From: an uncultured Lachnospiraceae bacterium
GTDB lineage: Bacteria > Bacillota > Clostridia > Lachnospirales > Lachnospiraceae
DNA length: 32,045 nt
Direction: 5' to 3'
NCBI GenBank assembly: GCA_910577765.1
Contig: CAJTOV010000023.1
Location: 1-32,045 of the forward strand
Shown here: positions 8,480 through 16,297 of the stretch, one piece after another
Layout: every line of letters begins with the position of its first letter
How positions within the stretch are numbered: position 1 is the first letter of the stretch
Program-made: the position numbers and the translations under genes
Notes under the pieces: generated by a model
What the model was told of the DNA's origin: nothing
Databases searched by the model: none
What the model saw: only the letters and a program-made list of their open reading frames with translations

Positions 8480-9373
8480 TTAGTTTTCTCTGGTAACCAG
8501 CATCCGCACCAGTTCCTCCAGGAACGGGTTCTCCCCCGGAAGCTGATGGAGAAGGTCCACTGCCTTTGCCGACAGCTCCTCCACATCCTGCCGGGCCTTC
8601 TTTAGGCCCTCCAGGGTCACATAGGTAGTCTTGTGGTTCTTCTCGTCACTGAGTACCGGCTTGCCAAGCTGCTCCTGGGTGCCGGTCACATCCAGAATAT
8701 CGTCCTGGATCTGGAAGGCCATGCCGACGGCTGCCGCCATCTGTTCCACCAGCTTCATCCGGGCCTGGTCTGCACCTGCCAAAAGGGCCCCGGTCATCAT
8801 GGATGCCTCCAGAAGAGCCCCGGTCTTTAACCGGTAGATAAAGTCCAGCTGCTGCCGGTTCACCGGATGGCCGGTCAGCTCCACGTCCACCACCTGGCCG
8901 CCGATCATCCCGTAGATGCCGGTCTTACGGGCCAGCAGCCCCATGGCCGCTGCCACCCGTCCCGCCGCCTCCCCGGATACCATCCCGCAGGCTTTGGCCG
9001 CGGTTTCGAAGGCATAGATCATCAGGGCATCCCCGGCCAGCACGGCCATGTCATAGCCGAATTTGACCCAGGTGGTAGGCTTGCCCCTGCGCAGTTCATC
9101 GTTGTCCATGCAGGGCAGGTCATCGTGGATCAGGGAGGAAGTGTGGATCATCTCAATGGCTGCCATAAAGGGCTCGATTTCCTTTCCCTGGCCTCCGAAA
9201 AGCCGGTAGGTCTCCTGCATCAGCAGGGGGCGCAGGCGCTTGCCCCCGGCCCGGACACTGTAGTTCATGGCCTGAAATATGGTCTTCTGGTGGCCGGATT
9301 CCTCAGGCAGATACCGTTCCACCACTGCCTCTGCCTGGGCAGTCCGCTCTTTCAGCTCCTTACGCACATCCAT
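8480..9373 (-). CDS. ispA: Farnesyl diphosphate synthase (polyprenyl synthetase)
   Basis: IspA joins isopentenyl and dimethylallyl diphosphate to make geranyl and then farnesyl diphosphate, the precursor of undecaprenyl phosphate and quinones. The 297-residue protein shows the first aspartate-rich motif DDLPCMDND (84-92) with the two-residue insertion typical of bacterial FPP synthases, the GKRLRP motif (44-49), and the second motif DDILD (224-228). The start codon overlaps the end of xseB by 14 nt, implying translational coupling. The xseB-ispA-dxs order is conserved in Firmicutes. Confidence 0.96.
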   Translation of the reverse strand: MDVRKELKERTAQAEAVVERYLPEESGHQKTIFQAMNYSVRAGGKRLRPLLMQETYRLFGGQGKEIEPFMAAIEMIHTSSLIHDDLPCMDNDELRRGKPTTWVKFGYDMAVLAGDALMIYAFETAAKACGMVSGEAAGRVAAAMGLLARKTGIYGMIGGQVVDVELTGHPVNRQQLDFIYRLKTGALLEASMMTGALLAGADQARMKLVEQMAAAVGMAFQIQDDILDVTGTQEQLGKPVLSDEKNHKTTYVTLEGLKKARQDVEELSAKAVDLLHQLPGENPFLEELVRMLVTREN

Positions 9374-9581
9374 CTTCTTCCGTCCCTTCCTGGAGTATCA
9401 TAATCTGCTTCTCCACCCTGTCGATCTTCTCCCCGCATTCCCGCACCAGCTTCATCCCGGTCTCATAAAATCCAAAGGATTCCTCCAGGCTGGTCTCCGG
9501 CGCGTCCAGCTTCTCCATGATCCGGTCCAGCTCCTGAAACGTCTCTTCGATTGTCCTTCCTGAGGTCTTTTCTTCCATCAT
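9360..9581 (-). CDS. xseB: Exodeoxyribonuclease VII small subunit
   Basis: XseB binds XseA to form exonuclease VII, which degrades single-stranded DNA to oligonucleotides. The 73-residue protein is the usual size and shows the family pattern: a helical hairpin with EETFQELDRIMEKL, then ETSLEESFGFYETGMKL. There are two consecutive ATGs (9581, 9578); AAGGAG is three bases before the first and six before the second, so the second is a fair alternative. It lies 31 nt after xseA and overlaps ispA by 14 nt. Confidence 0.93.
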   Translation of the reverse strand: MMEEKTSGRTIEETFQELDRIMEKLDAPETSLEESFGFYETGMKLVRECGEKIDRVEKQIMILQEGTEEDGCA

Positions 9582-9612
9582 CTGCTCCTTCTATATTCCC
9601 CGCAGCAGGAAC

Positions 9613-10833
9613 TTACCCCTGCCTGCTGCCGTCCTCCGCCGCCCGGATCTCCGTGACCTTTGCCCGCAGGCTTCCGTCTGAGATCCGCACGGTAATCACT
9701 TCCTCCTGCTTCACATCCCGGATCTGCCTGATCCGCTTCCCGGACTCTCCGGTGACGAATCCGAAGCCGCCGCTGATCTTCTCTAAGGGAGACAGCCCGT
9801 GGAGCCGTCCGCTGGCCAGGGCCAGCCGGTGCTTTGCCATCATAAGCTTCCGCTCCATTAGCTGCCCCATCCGGTCCTCACAGTCTACCAGCTGCTGGCG
9901 CCGTTCATTGATCCGGCGGACCGGGTCATGGAGCTTTAGCCGCAGCCGGTACTGGTCCGTCTGAAAACGGCACCACTCCAGCTTCCGTCCCAGGGTCCGG
10001 GTCAGGGCTGCCTGGTACACCTCCAGCTGTCCGGCAAACTGCCCATAGTCAAAGACCGCCAGCTCCGCTGCTGCCGACGGGGTAGGCGCCCGCAGATCAG
10101 CCACATAATCGGCAATGGTCACATCCGTCTCGTGACCCACTGCGGAGATCACCGGGGTCCGGCACTCAAAGATGGCCCTGGCCACCGGCTCCTCATTGAA
10201 GGCCCACAGATCCTCAATGGACCCGCCTCCCCGGCCTACAATGATCACATCCAGCCCCATGGCGTCCAGTCTGCGGATGCCGGAGACAATGCTGGCGGCT
10301 GCCCCCTCTCCCTGGACCAGGGCGGGACACAGCACAAGCTGTACATAGGGATTCCTGCGGGCAGCAATATTCATAATGTCCCGGATGGCTGCCCCGGTGG
10401 ACGCGGTCACCACCCCCACCCGGGTGCCGTACCTGGGAATGGGCTGCTTGTACTCCGGGGAGAACATCCCCATCTCCTCCAGCTCGTCCCGCAGCTTCTG
10501 GAACCGTTCAAACAGGTCCCCGGTTCCCTCCTTCTCGATCTTTCTGGCATAAAGCTGGTACTTGCCGTCCCGCTCATACACATCCACGGCCCCGGTTACC
10601 ACCACCTGCTGCCCCTCTGCCATCTGAAAGGAAAGGCCCCGCCTCTGACTGGCAAACATCACGGCCGCCAGGGTCCCTTTTCCGTCCTTTAAAGTAAAAT
10701 AAATATGACCGGAGGTGTGGTATTTGCAGTTGGACACCTCGCCCCGGACCGAAATCCGGCTTAAGGCAAAGTCCTGGGCAAACATATTTTTAATATAGGA
10801 ATTTACCTGGGATACTGAATAAACACTTGCCAT
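9613..10833 (-). CDS. xseA: Exodeoxyribonuclease VII large subunit
   Basis: XseA is the catalytic subunit of exonuclease VII. The 406-residue protein begins with an OB-fold DNA-binding domain (about 1-100, with RISVRGEVSNCKYHTSGHIYF). The nuclease core follows, with VGVVTASTGAAIRDI and VGRGGGSIEDLWAFN, then GHETDVTIADYVADLRAPTPSAAAEL and a long helical C-terminal region. The GGAG preceding the ATG lies inside the nusB stop region, and only one base separates nusB from xseA. The B. subtilis folD gene that lies between them is absent here. Confidence 0.96.
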   Translation of the reverse strand: MASVYSVSQVNSYIKNMFAQDFALSRISVRGEVSNCKYHTSGHIYFTLKDGKGTLAAVMFASQRRGLSFQMAEGQQVVVTGAVDVYERDGKYQLYARKIEKEGTGDLFERFQKLRDELEEMGMFSPEYKQPIPRYGTRVGVVTASTGAAIRDIMNIAARRNPYVQLVLCPALVQGEGAAASIVSGIRRLDAMGLDVIIVGRGGGSIEDLWAFNEEPVARAIFECRTPVISAVGHETDVTIADYVADLRAPTPSAAAELAVFDYGQFAGQLEVYQAALTRTLGRKLEWCRFQTDQYRLRLKLHDPVRRINERRQQLVDCEDRMGQLMERKLMMAKHRLALASGRLHGLSPLEKISGGFGFVTGESGKRIRQIRDVKQEEVITVRISDGSLRAKVTEIRAAEDGSRQG

Positions 10834-10834
10834 A

Positions 10835-11287
10835 TTACTCCGTCTTCACCATCTTCGCCAGCACGCCGTTGACAAATGCCGCCGAATCCCTGCCGCCGAA
10901 CCGCTTGGCCAGCTCCACGGCTTCATTGATCGCTACCTTGTCCGGAACCTCACTGTCATAGGCCATCTCATACAGAGCCTGGCGCAGAATGGTCAGTTCC
11001 ACCCGGCCCATACGTCTGGTCTTCCAGCCCTGGGCCACCGCATCCAGCTTTCCGTCCAGCTCCGGAATCTTCGCAGCCATCCCTTCTACCCGGGAAATCA
11101 GGAAATCCCGGTCTGTCTCCCCCATATCCACCTGGTGGATGATCTCCACCGTTCCGTCCGCAGCCATATCATCCTCCTGGGGGGAGGCAAAATACTGCTC
11201 TGCCTGCACTGCCGCCTCTTCCGGCGGGTAAAAAACCACCCCAAAAAACATCTTGAAGCAATGTTCCCGCATCTCTCTTCTGGTCAT
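10835..11287 (-). CDS. nusB: NusB transcription antitermination factor
   Basis: NusB pairs with NusE (S10) at boxA to promote antitermination of rRNA operons. The 150-residue all-helical protein starts with MTRREMREHCFKMFF and ends with the family signature DKVAINEAVELAKRFGGRDSAAFVNGVL. The frame is open 24 codons further upstream, but the ATG at 11287 has AGGAGG at 9-nt spacing and agrees with where NusB proteins begin. It is the first gene of the housekeeping operon running to recN, driven by the promoter at 11331-11359. Confidence 0.96.
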   Translation of the reverse strand: MTRREMREHCFKMFFGVVFYPPEEAAVQAEQYFASPQEDDMAADGTVEIIHQVDMGETDRDFLISRVEGMAAKIPELDGKLDAVAQGWKTRRMGRVELTILRQALYEMAYDSEVPDKVAINEAVELAKRFGGRDSAAFVNGVLAKMVKTE

Positions 11288-11330
11288 CGGTCTGTTCCTC
11301 CTGACACTAATCTCTGGATACCTGGTTGTT

Positions 11331-11359
11331 ATCATAGCACATTTTTCCAGGTTCCACAA
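11331..11359 (-). promoter_or_regulatory. Sigma-A-type promoter of the nusB-recN operon
   Basis: The minus strand carries TTGTGG (11354-11359), a 17-bp spacer, and TATGAT (11331-11336) preceded by TG at the extended -10 position. Predicted initiation is near 11324, leaving a leader of about 37 nt before the nusB ATG. It is the best promoter match upstream of this nine-gene run. Confidence 0.65.
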
Positions 11360-11464
11360 GCATTTCAGGCAGGTAAGTTTGGGGGACTGCCTTACGGGAC
11401 TTTCATGGTATATTTTCCCCTCTCCTGGAAATCCTAATCATATAACTGAATGGAGGCGGATTTT

Positions 11465-11890
11465 ATGTGGGGATTTTTGATTGCGCTGGTTTCCGGTGCG
11501 CTTATGAGTATCCAGGGAGTTCTGAACACAGAGGTGACCAAACAGACCGGCATCTGGGTGTCGGCAGGATGGGTCCAGCTCACTGCGTTTCTTACCTGTG
11601 TGGTTCTGTGGTTCTGGGGCGACAGAAGCCCGGCAGGAGCCATTCTGCAGGTACGTCCCCTTTACATGCTGGCAGGAGGCGTCATCGGTGCCTTTATCAC
11701 TTACACGGTCATCAAAAGCATGGACGGACTGGGGCCGGCCAAGGCCACGCTTCTGATCGTGGTCACCCAGATTGTGGTAGCTTACGGAATTGAACTGTTT
11801 GGATTCTTCGGGGTAGAAAAAGCCCCCTTTGAATGGAAAAAACTCTTCGGCGCACTGATCGCTGTGGCCGGAATCATTGTGTTCAACTAA
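11465..11890 (+). CDS. YdcZ/DUF606-type DMT-family small membrane transporter
   Basis: This 141-residue hydrophobic protein looks like the DUF606/YdcZ branch of the drug/metabolite transporter superfamily. It has about five membrane segments, starts with MWGFLIALVSGALMSIQGVLN, and ends with the LFGALIAVAGIIVFN helix. These half-size DMT proteins often act as dimers; the substrate is unknown. The ATG at 11465 is chosen because GGAGG lies 8 nt upstream; an in-frame ATG at 11450 precedes that ribosome binding site. It is the only plus-strand gene in a block of otherwise minus-strand genes, wedged between the Asp23 gene and nusB, which are neighbours in many Firmicutes. That suggests later insertion. 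No mobile-element remnants flank it. Confidence 0.8.
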   Translation: MWGFLIALVSGALMSIQGVLNTEVTKQTGIWVSAGWVQLTAFLTCVVLWFWGDRSPAGAILQVRPLYMLAGGVIGAFITYTVIKSMDGLGPAKATLLIVVTQIVVAYGIELFGFFGVEKAPFEWKKLFGALIAVAGIIVFN

Positions 11891-11905
11891 AGCACCAGAA
11901 GTACC

Positions 11906-11933
11906 ACAGCCCCCGGCGGATGCCGGGGGCTGT
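11906..11933. terminator. Shared convergent terminator hairpin
   Basis: A perfect 12-bp GC-rich stem (arms 11906-11917 and 11922-11933) with a GGAT loop lies between the converging stops of the YdcZ-type gene (11890) and the Asp23 gene (11938). It follows each stop closely, so it probably terminates both strands, although neither side has a strong U-tract. Confidence 0.65.
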
Positions 11934-11937
11934 ATCG

Positions 11938-12327
11938 CTAATTCTTTCCCTCTGTAAAATTCACACCGGCAATCCGGATGTTCACATCCAGCACAGTGAG
12001 ACCGGTCATATTCTGGATGGCATTCTTCACCTTATCCTGGACCTTCTCACTGACATCCGGGATATTGTAGCCATACTTGATGTTCAGGGACAAATCCACG
12101 GACACATGCTCCTCGGTCACGTCGATCTTGACCCCCTTGGACAGATTCTTCATGCCAAGCTTTCCCACCAGCTCATTGGTGATATTGCCGGCCATGGAAT
12201 CCACACCTTCCACCTCCGTTGCCGCCAGACCGGCAATAATGGCAACCACCTCATCCGCAATCTGTACTTCCCCTATTTTATCTTTCTCATAAACCTTATG
12301 GGTATTTCTCTCTTCCAGCTCTGCCAC
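11938..12327 (-). CDS. Asp23/Gls24 family envelope-stress protein (YqhY-like)
   Basis: Asp23/Gls24 (DUF322) proteins are small cytoplasmic, often membrane-associated proteins linked to alkaline or envelope stress; YqhY in B. subtilis is tied to fatty-acid synthesis control. The 129-residue product shows the family core GEVQIADEVVAIIAGLAATEVEGV, then VKIDVTEEHVSVDLSL and VLDVNIRIAGV. Start choice: an ATG at 12333 lies only one base after AGGAGG, whereas the GTG at 12327 is 7 nt from it. I therefore prefer GTG; the ATG form would add two residues. It lies between spoIIIAH and (beyond the inserted transporter) nusB, where yqhY sits in B. subtilis. accBC, usually just upstream there, is missing here. 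Confidence 0.9.
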   Translation of the reverse strand: MAELEERNTHKVYEKDKIGEVQIADEVVAIIAGLAATEVEGVDSMAGNITNELVGKLGMKNLSKGVKIDVTEEHVSVDLSLNIKYGYNIPDVSEKVQDKVKNAIQNMTGLTVLDVNIRIAGVNFTEGKN

Positions 12328-12372
12328 CGTCATACCTCCTAAATGAAAACTGATTTTGCACTGCTCTTTTTC

Positions 12373-12381
12373 ATTATAACA
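12373..12381 (-). promoter_or_regulatory. Extended -10 promoter of the Asp23-family gene
   Basis: The minus strand reads TGTTATAAT, a consensus -10 with an extended TGN, about 45 bp before the start codon in the 97-bp gap after spoIIIAH. There is no good -35 hexamer at 17 bp, consistent with an extended -10 promoter. It would let this gene be expressed independently of the sporulation operon upstream. Confidence 0.5.
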
Positions 12382-12424
12382 AACAGAGCCGGTTTTGCAT
12401 AGGCGTGAATTAGAAAATCTGTTG

Positions 12425-13183
12425 CTATTCCCCCAGATTCAGAAGCGTAATCACAATCCCGTCTGCCGCCACCTCGGTCTTGCGCTTCACAATGTCCTCA
12501 ATCTGCGCCCGCTGCTGGTCCGTAATGCTGGCAGCGTTGATAACCACGTCCACCTTTCCGTCGGTCATACTGACCACCGGGTCCGCGAAGCCCTTGGCCT
12601 GGAGCAGGGTCTCGGCAGCGTTTTCCTTCTCGGCAATGGCAGTCATGGCAATCATATTCTGGATGGCCTCCTGCTTGGCTGCCTCCTCAATATTGGTATT
12701 GTTGATAATGCTGTTCAGGGTCTCCTTGTTTTTGGCCCGGATCTGCTCCCGGTTCAGCTGCACATTGGCTATGTAGTCTGCCACGGTCAGGCCGCTGGTC
12801 AGCACTGCCTCCCCGGGACTGTCCATGCCGGCTTCCTCGCCTCCGTCCCAGCTGTCAATCTCCGCGTACTGCTGCCCGCCCTCTGTCTGGGCCGTATCAA
12901 AGTTTTCCGCCAGGGACTCTGCCTCCTGGATCTCCCCCGGATAATAGTAGTTTGACGCCTGGTTCTCCATCAGCACATCTTCGTCGGAGATTTCCAGCAT
13001 TCCGGCCTCCTGGATACCCTGGCCGGTGCTTGCTTCCAGTTCCTTTTTCCCTGCATAATTTAAGTAGCCTGCTGCCGCGATCATAATCGCCAGGGTCGTG
13101 ATGATGATCTGGTTTCTGCGGAACAGTTTCTTCATGTTGCCGTTTCCGTCCTTCCGCTCCGGTTTCATTCTTCTTAATTTCAT
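12425..13183 (-). CDS. spoIIIAH: SpoIIIAH, sporulation channel protein
   Basis: SpoIIIAH is a mother-cell membrane protein whose outer domain docks with forespore SpoIIQ to form the A-Q channel across the intermembrane space. The 252-residue product has a basic cytoplasmic N-terminus (1-25), one membrane segment (about 26-42), an acidic linker (45-125), and a C-terminal ring-building (YscJ/FliF-like) domain with NREQIRAKNKETLNSIINN and KVDVVINAASITDQQRAQIEDIV. A GTG three codons upstream abuts the AAGGAG, so the ATG at 13183 (8-nt spacing) is preferred. Last gene of the spoIIIA operon. The forespore partner SpoIIQ is not in this window. Confidence 0.95.
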   Translation of the reverse strand: MKLRRMKPERKDGNGNMKKLFRRNQIIITTLAIMIAAAGYLNYAGKKELEASTGQGIQEAGMLEISDEDVLMENQASNYYYPGEIQEAESLAENFDTAQTEGGQQYAEIDSWDGGEEAGMDSPGEAVLTSGLTVADYIANVQLNREQIRAKNKETLNSIINNTNIEEAAKQEAIQNMIAMTAIAEKENAAETLLQAKGFADPVVSMTDGKVDVVINAASITDQQRAQIEDIVKRKTEVAADGIVITLLNLGE

Positions 13184-13196
13184 ACAGAACACTCCT

Positions 13197-13925
13197 TTAT
13201 TCCACCCGCTTTAATACTTTTATCTTATGAGGGGGAAGGCCAAATAATGCTTCCATGGCAGCAGAAATTTCCGCCTGCACCGAAGGACTTCCTCCTCCGG
13301 AAGCACTGATGATAATTCCCGAGATTTCCGGGTACAGCTCCTTCTGGACCACCGGCACATTCTGTCCGCTTCCGGAGCTTAAGACTGTATCCCGGCTTTC
13401 CTCCCGGCTCTCGCTTTTGCGCCGGATTCCGTTTCCGTCTTCCTCCTCCGTCAGGGAGCTGGTGATACTTTCGTCCCTGTGGATCACTTTCTCTGCAGAT
13501 GCCTTCAGTACCACCATCACGTCCACCTGCCCTACACCGTCCACATGGCGCAAAAGCTCCTGAATCCGCCGCTCCAGCGCTTCTTCATAGGAAAGCCCTG
13601 CCCCGGCCGACACCGCCAGCCCGTCCGGAATGCCGGACTGGCCGCCTGATCCACTGTCTCCGCCGGAGCTGCCGGACCGGCCCGCCGGCATGCTTCCTTC
13701 CGCTAAACTGCCGGACTGCCCCCAGGGCATACTGCCTCCGCCAAAGCTGCCCGGCCGTTCTGCCCCACCGCCCCCGGCCCAGCCTCCTTCCTCCTCTGCT
13801 GCCCCGGCGCCGCCTCCCCGGCCTGCCAGCTGTTCCACCGGAAATGCCAGAATACAGAGGATCGCCCCCAAAGCTGCCAGAAACAGCCATTTATCCTTCC
13901 CTTTCCACGATTTGAATTTCCACAT
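13197..13925 (-). CDS. spoIIIAG: SpoIIIAG, sporulation channel ring protein
   Basis: SpoIIIAG forms a large ring in the A-Q channel. The 242-residue product has a membrane segment at about 13-30 and then a striking Gly/Ser/Ala-rich stretch (35-110) containing two near-identical decapeptides (64-73 and 77-86). The conserved domain follows, with YEEALERRIQELLRHVDGVG, VDVMVVLKASAEKVIHRDES and the ELYPEISGIIISASGGG segment near the C-terminus. GGAGG precedes the ATG by 6 nt, and the start lies inside the end of spoIIIAF (35-nt overlap), implying coupled translation. The low-complexity linker replaces most recognisable sequence between the membrane anchor and the ring domain. Confidence 0.93.
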   Translation of the reverse strand: MWKFKSWKGKDKWLFLAALGAILCILAFPVEQLAGRGGGAGAAEEEGGWAGGGGAERPGSFGGGSMPWGQSGSLAEGSMPAGRSGSSGGDSGSGGQSGIPDGLAVSAGAGLSYEEALERRIQELLRHVDGVGQVDVMVVLKASAEKVIHRDESITSSLTEEEDGNGIRRKSESREESRDTVLSSGSGQNVPVVQKELYPEISGIIISASGGGSPSVQAEISAAMEALFGLPPHKIKVLKRVE

Positions 13926-14427
13926 ACTGTTCCTCCAGATTATAATAGGCAGCCAGCTTCCGTCCCAGCCGCTGCCGGAGTGCCTCCCCGCCGGGGCCGG
14001 CGCCTGCCAGTTCCAGCCGGATTCCGGTTACCTCCCCGAACTGTTCCCCGGCGCTGTCCCGCCCGATTGTCACATGGCATTCCCGGACCTGGCAGCCTTC
14101 CGCCCTGGCCAGGTCCTCCACGGTTTTTGCCACAGCCAGCTCATACTGGTCCACCATCTGGTTCAGCCGCTGATGCTCCGCACCGGTCAGTTCCCGGCGC
14201 AGATCCTCTGCCTGGTACTGAAACAGCAGGGCTTCATACTCCCGCACCAGGGCCTCATCCAGATGGAAGCCTCCGGTCAGTGGCTTTAACACCAGAAGGA
14301 TCAGGATAATCCCGGCAAAGAAATGGACATACCTGCCGGACTTTTTGCCGGACATCAGCTGTTCCAGCACTGCCAGAAATACAAAATATCCGGCCAGACT
14401 GCGAATCCATGCATACAGAGATTCCAC
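13891..14427 (-). CDS. spoIIIAF: SpoIIIAF, stage III sporulation protein
   Basis: SpoIIIAF is a membrane component of the SpoIIIA complex with a cytoplasmic ring-building-type domain. The 178-residue protein has two N-terminal membrane segments (about 9-25 and 33-51) separated by MSGKKSGRYVH. A helical region and a beta-rich C-terminal domain ending in YYNLEEQYVEIQIVEREG follow. Translation begins at a GTG (14427) preceded by GGGAGG about 10 nt upstream. It lies 29 nt after spoIIIAE and overlaps spoIIIAG by 35 nt. Confidence 0.92.
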   Translation of the reverse strand: MESLYAWIRSLAGYFVFLAVLEQLMSGKKSGRYVHFFAGIILILLVLKPLTGGFHLDEALVREYEALLFQYQAEDLRRELTGAEHQRLNQMVDQYELAVAKTVEDLARAEGCQVRECHVTIGRDSAGEQFGEVTGIRLELAGAGPGGEALRQRLGRKLAAYYNLEEQYVEIQIVEREG

Positions 14428-14456
14428 CCCTCTGTCACCTCCCTTCTGCCCCTGCC

Positions 14457-15692
14457 TTACCCCAGATAAGACACATTGGTCCCTGCACAGATCAGGGCAA
14501 TGGCCAGCACAAAGACCATCATTCCCGCCACTGTCAGTCCCAGCAGCATCCGCTCCCCCTCTGCCACCCCGGCAATGCAGGCCACCAGGCGCTTATCCCC
14601 CACCGGCTGGAGAATGGAAGCGGCTGCCCTGTAAAGGACACATAAAACTGCCAGCTTCAATACGGGAACCAGACTCAGCAGCAGAAGGACCACTACTGCT
14701 GCCGCACCCATGGCATTCTTGATCAGTACCCCGGAACCCAGAATCACCTTTGCCGCCGCACCCATGCCCTGGCCCACTCCGGGAATCATCTCCAGAATCT
14801 TCTGGAATCCCGAGTTTTTCACCGCGTCTGCATAGGGAAGCACCATTCCCTGGACGATCTGGAATCCGGCCACCACCCCGATCAGGGTGCGGCTGCCCCA
14901 CCGGATGACCCCCTGGACAAACTCCCGCATCCGGGACATTTTATCCTCACTGCCCATGTTTCCCACCATTACCAGCAGGGTGTAAACCCGCACCAGAGGC
15001 AGCAGCAGGTTCAGATACAGCCAGGGAACCGCAGCCAGAAGAAACAGAAGCAGCTCCATCCAGGCCGCACCGGTCAGGCTCCCTCCGGCCCAGGTCACGG
15101 CGATCAGGTAGGAAGGCAGCAGCACACGCATAAACTCCACCTGCCGTTCCAGCACCTGTTTTGTAATCATCACCCCGTCCAGCACCGCAGCAGCCAGAAC
15201 CGCCGCCACCAGCAGATAGGTCAGGAAAAATCCCGTCTCCGATACCTGGCTGGACTGGAAGACCCCGGAGAAGCTGGTGAACACGGCCCCCATGATTCCC
15301 AGGGCCAGAAGCTGCCCAGCCATGCGTCCCCCGCTGCGGATCTCCCGGATCAGGGTGGCTTCCAGAAGGGCCAAAAGGACTTGTCCTGCCTCCTTGCCCC
15401 GTCCCTCTGCCAGGGCACTTACCAGGTCCGTGAAGGTCACCGGCTCCCCGGCTGTCTGCTGTCCCAGAAGAAACTGGTCAATATCCGCCCAGTGCTCCCC
15501 TGCCATAAAGGTATCCGGCTCCGCCGCCAAAGCAGTGACTGCCGCCGGCCATCCCAGAAGCACCACGGCCAGAACCACCGCCGCAAGCCAGGACACAGAC
15601 ACCACACCAGGCCTGGCCGCAGACACCGGACCAGCTCCTGCCGCAGCCCACGGCCAGGGCTTCCGGCCCCCCGGCCCTTCCGGCCCCCTCAT
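14457..15692 (-). CDS. spoIIIAE: SpoIIIAE, polytopic sporulation channel/transport protein
   Basis: SpoIIIAE is the largest membrane protein of the SpoIIIA complex, a candidate permease part of the feeding-tube-like channel. The 411-residue product (B. subtilis about 399) begins with a signal-like hydrophobic segment (33-57, ending ALAAEPD) and has at least six further membrane helices. The conserved stretch VKNSGFQKILEMIPGVGQGMGAAAKVILGSGVLIKN is typical of the family. The open frame extends 92 codons upstream through spoIIIAD, but the ATG at 15692 forms an ATGA overlap with the spoIIIAD stop, so coupled initiation there is the sensible reading. Confidence 0.94.
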   Translation of the reverse strand: MRGPEGPGGRKPWPWAAAGAGPVSAARPGVVSVSWLAAVVLAVVLLGWPAAVTALAAEPDTFMAGEHWADIDQFLLGQQTAGEPVTFTDLVSALAEGRGKEAGQVLLALLEATLIREIRSGGRMAGQLLALGIMGAVFTSFSGVFQSSQVSETGFFLTYLLVAAVLAAAVLDGVMITKQVLERQVEFMRVLLPSYLIAVTWAGGSLTGAAWMELLLFLLAAVPWLYLNLLLPLVRVYTLLVMVGNMGSEDKMSRMREFVQGVIRWGSRTLIGVVAGFQIVQGMVLPYADAVKNSGFQKILEMIPGVGQGMGAAAKVILGSGVLIKNAMGAAAVVVLLLLSLVPVLKLAVLCVLYRAAASILQPVGDKRLVACIAGVAEGERMLLGLTVAGMMVFVLAIALICAGTNVSYLG

Positions 15693-16075
15693 GCCGCAAA
15701 CCCCTGGAGCACCTCCATCAGTGCCAGGACAATGGGCATGCTGACCGCAAGGATGGTCAGGCGTCCGAAGACCTCGATCTGGTTGCCGATGGCCCCATAC
15801 CCGGCATCCCGGCAGATTCCTGAAGAAAACTCTGCCACATAGGTGATTCCCGCCATTTTCAGAAGGGTGGACAGATAGACCCCGTTGATCTGGATCATGT
15901 CCTGGATCCGCGCCATGGCATCGAAAATGCTTTTCATTTTGCCCACTGCGTAGAAGCTGATGAAACACCCGGCTGCAATGGCCAGGCAGGTGCCGTACTC
16001 GGCCCGAATTCCCTTTAGCTCAATGGCCAGCAGCACTGCCGTAATCCCGGCTACCCCGATTGCTATGATATTCAT
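15689..16075 (-). CDS. spoIIIAD: SpoIIIAD, small sporulation membrane protein
   Basis: SpoIIIAD is a small integral membrane member of the SpoIIIA complex. The 128-residue protein has four predicted hydrophobic segments, with MNIIAIGVAGITAVLLAIELKG at the start and RLTILAVSMPIVLALMEVL near the end; B. subtilis SpoIIIAD is about 133 residues. An alternative GTG at 16093 overlaps the spoIIIAC stop, but the ATG at 16075 has GAGGTGG just upstream. The stop overlaps the spoIIIAE start (ATGA). Confidence 0.92.
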   Translation of the reverse strand: MNIIAIGVAGITAVLLAIELKGIRAEYGTCLAIAAGCFISFYAVGKMKSIFDAMARIQDMIQINGVYLSTLLKMAGITYVAEFSSGICRDAGYGAIGNQIEVFGRLTILAVSMPIVLALMEVLQGFAA

Positions 16076-16092
16076 AAAACCACCTCGCAGCA

Positions 16093-16287
16093 CTACAGTG
16101 CAAACAGATTCTTAATAGTCTCAAACAGTTCATATATGTAAGGCACCATCCAGAACAGTACCAGAATCAGGCCTGCCAGGCTGGTGAGAAATGCCTGCTC
16201 TTCCCTGCCGCTGTGCTTTAAGACCTGGCAGATCACAGACACCAGGATTCCCACTGCCGCTATTTTGAATATCAGATTGACCCCCAT
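16093..16287 (-). CDS. spoIIIAC: SpoIIIAC, small sporulation membrane protein
   Basis: The 64-residue product consists of two membrane helices (about 5-22 and 32-50) joined by the short polar loop KHSGREEQA; B. subtilis SpoIIIAC is about 68 residues. GGGAGG precedes the ATG by 5 nt. It lies 10 nt after spoIIIAB. SpoIIIAC and SpoIIIAD are thought to support the channel complex in the mother-cell-derived membrane. Confidence 0.92.
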   Translation of the reverse strand: MGVNLIFKIAAVGILVSVICQVLKHSGREEQAFLTSLAGLILVLFWMVPYIYELFETIKNLFAL

Positions 16288-16297
16288 ATGCCCTCCC

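Noticed and set aside
11344..11430. TTTCCAGG/CCTGGAAA inverted repeat upstream of the YdcZ-type gene
   Set aside because: Arms are about 70 nt apart and one lies within the nusB promoter spacer; likely chance.
15693..15968. Upstream extension of spoIIIAE through spoIIIAD
   Set aside because: It would overlay the real spoIIIAD frame; the ATGA junction at 15689-15692 is the expected start.
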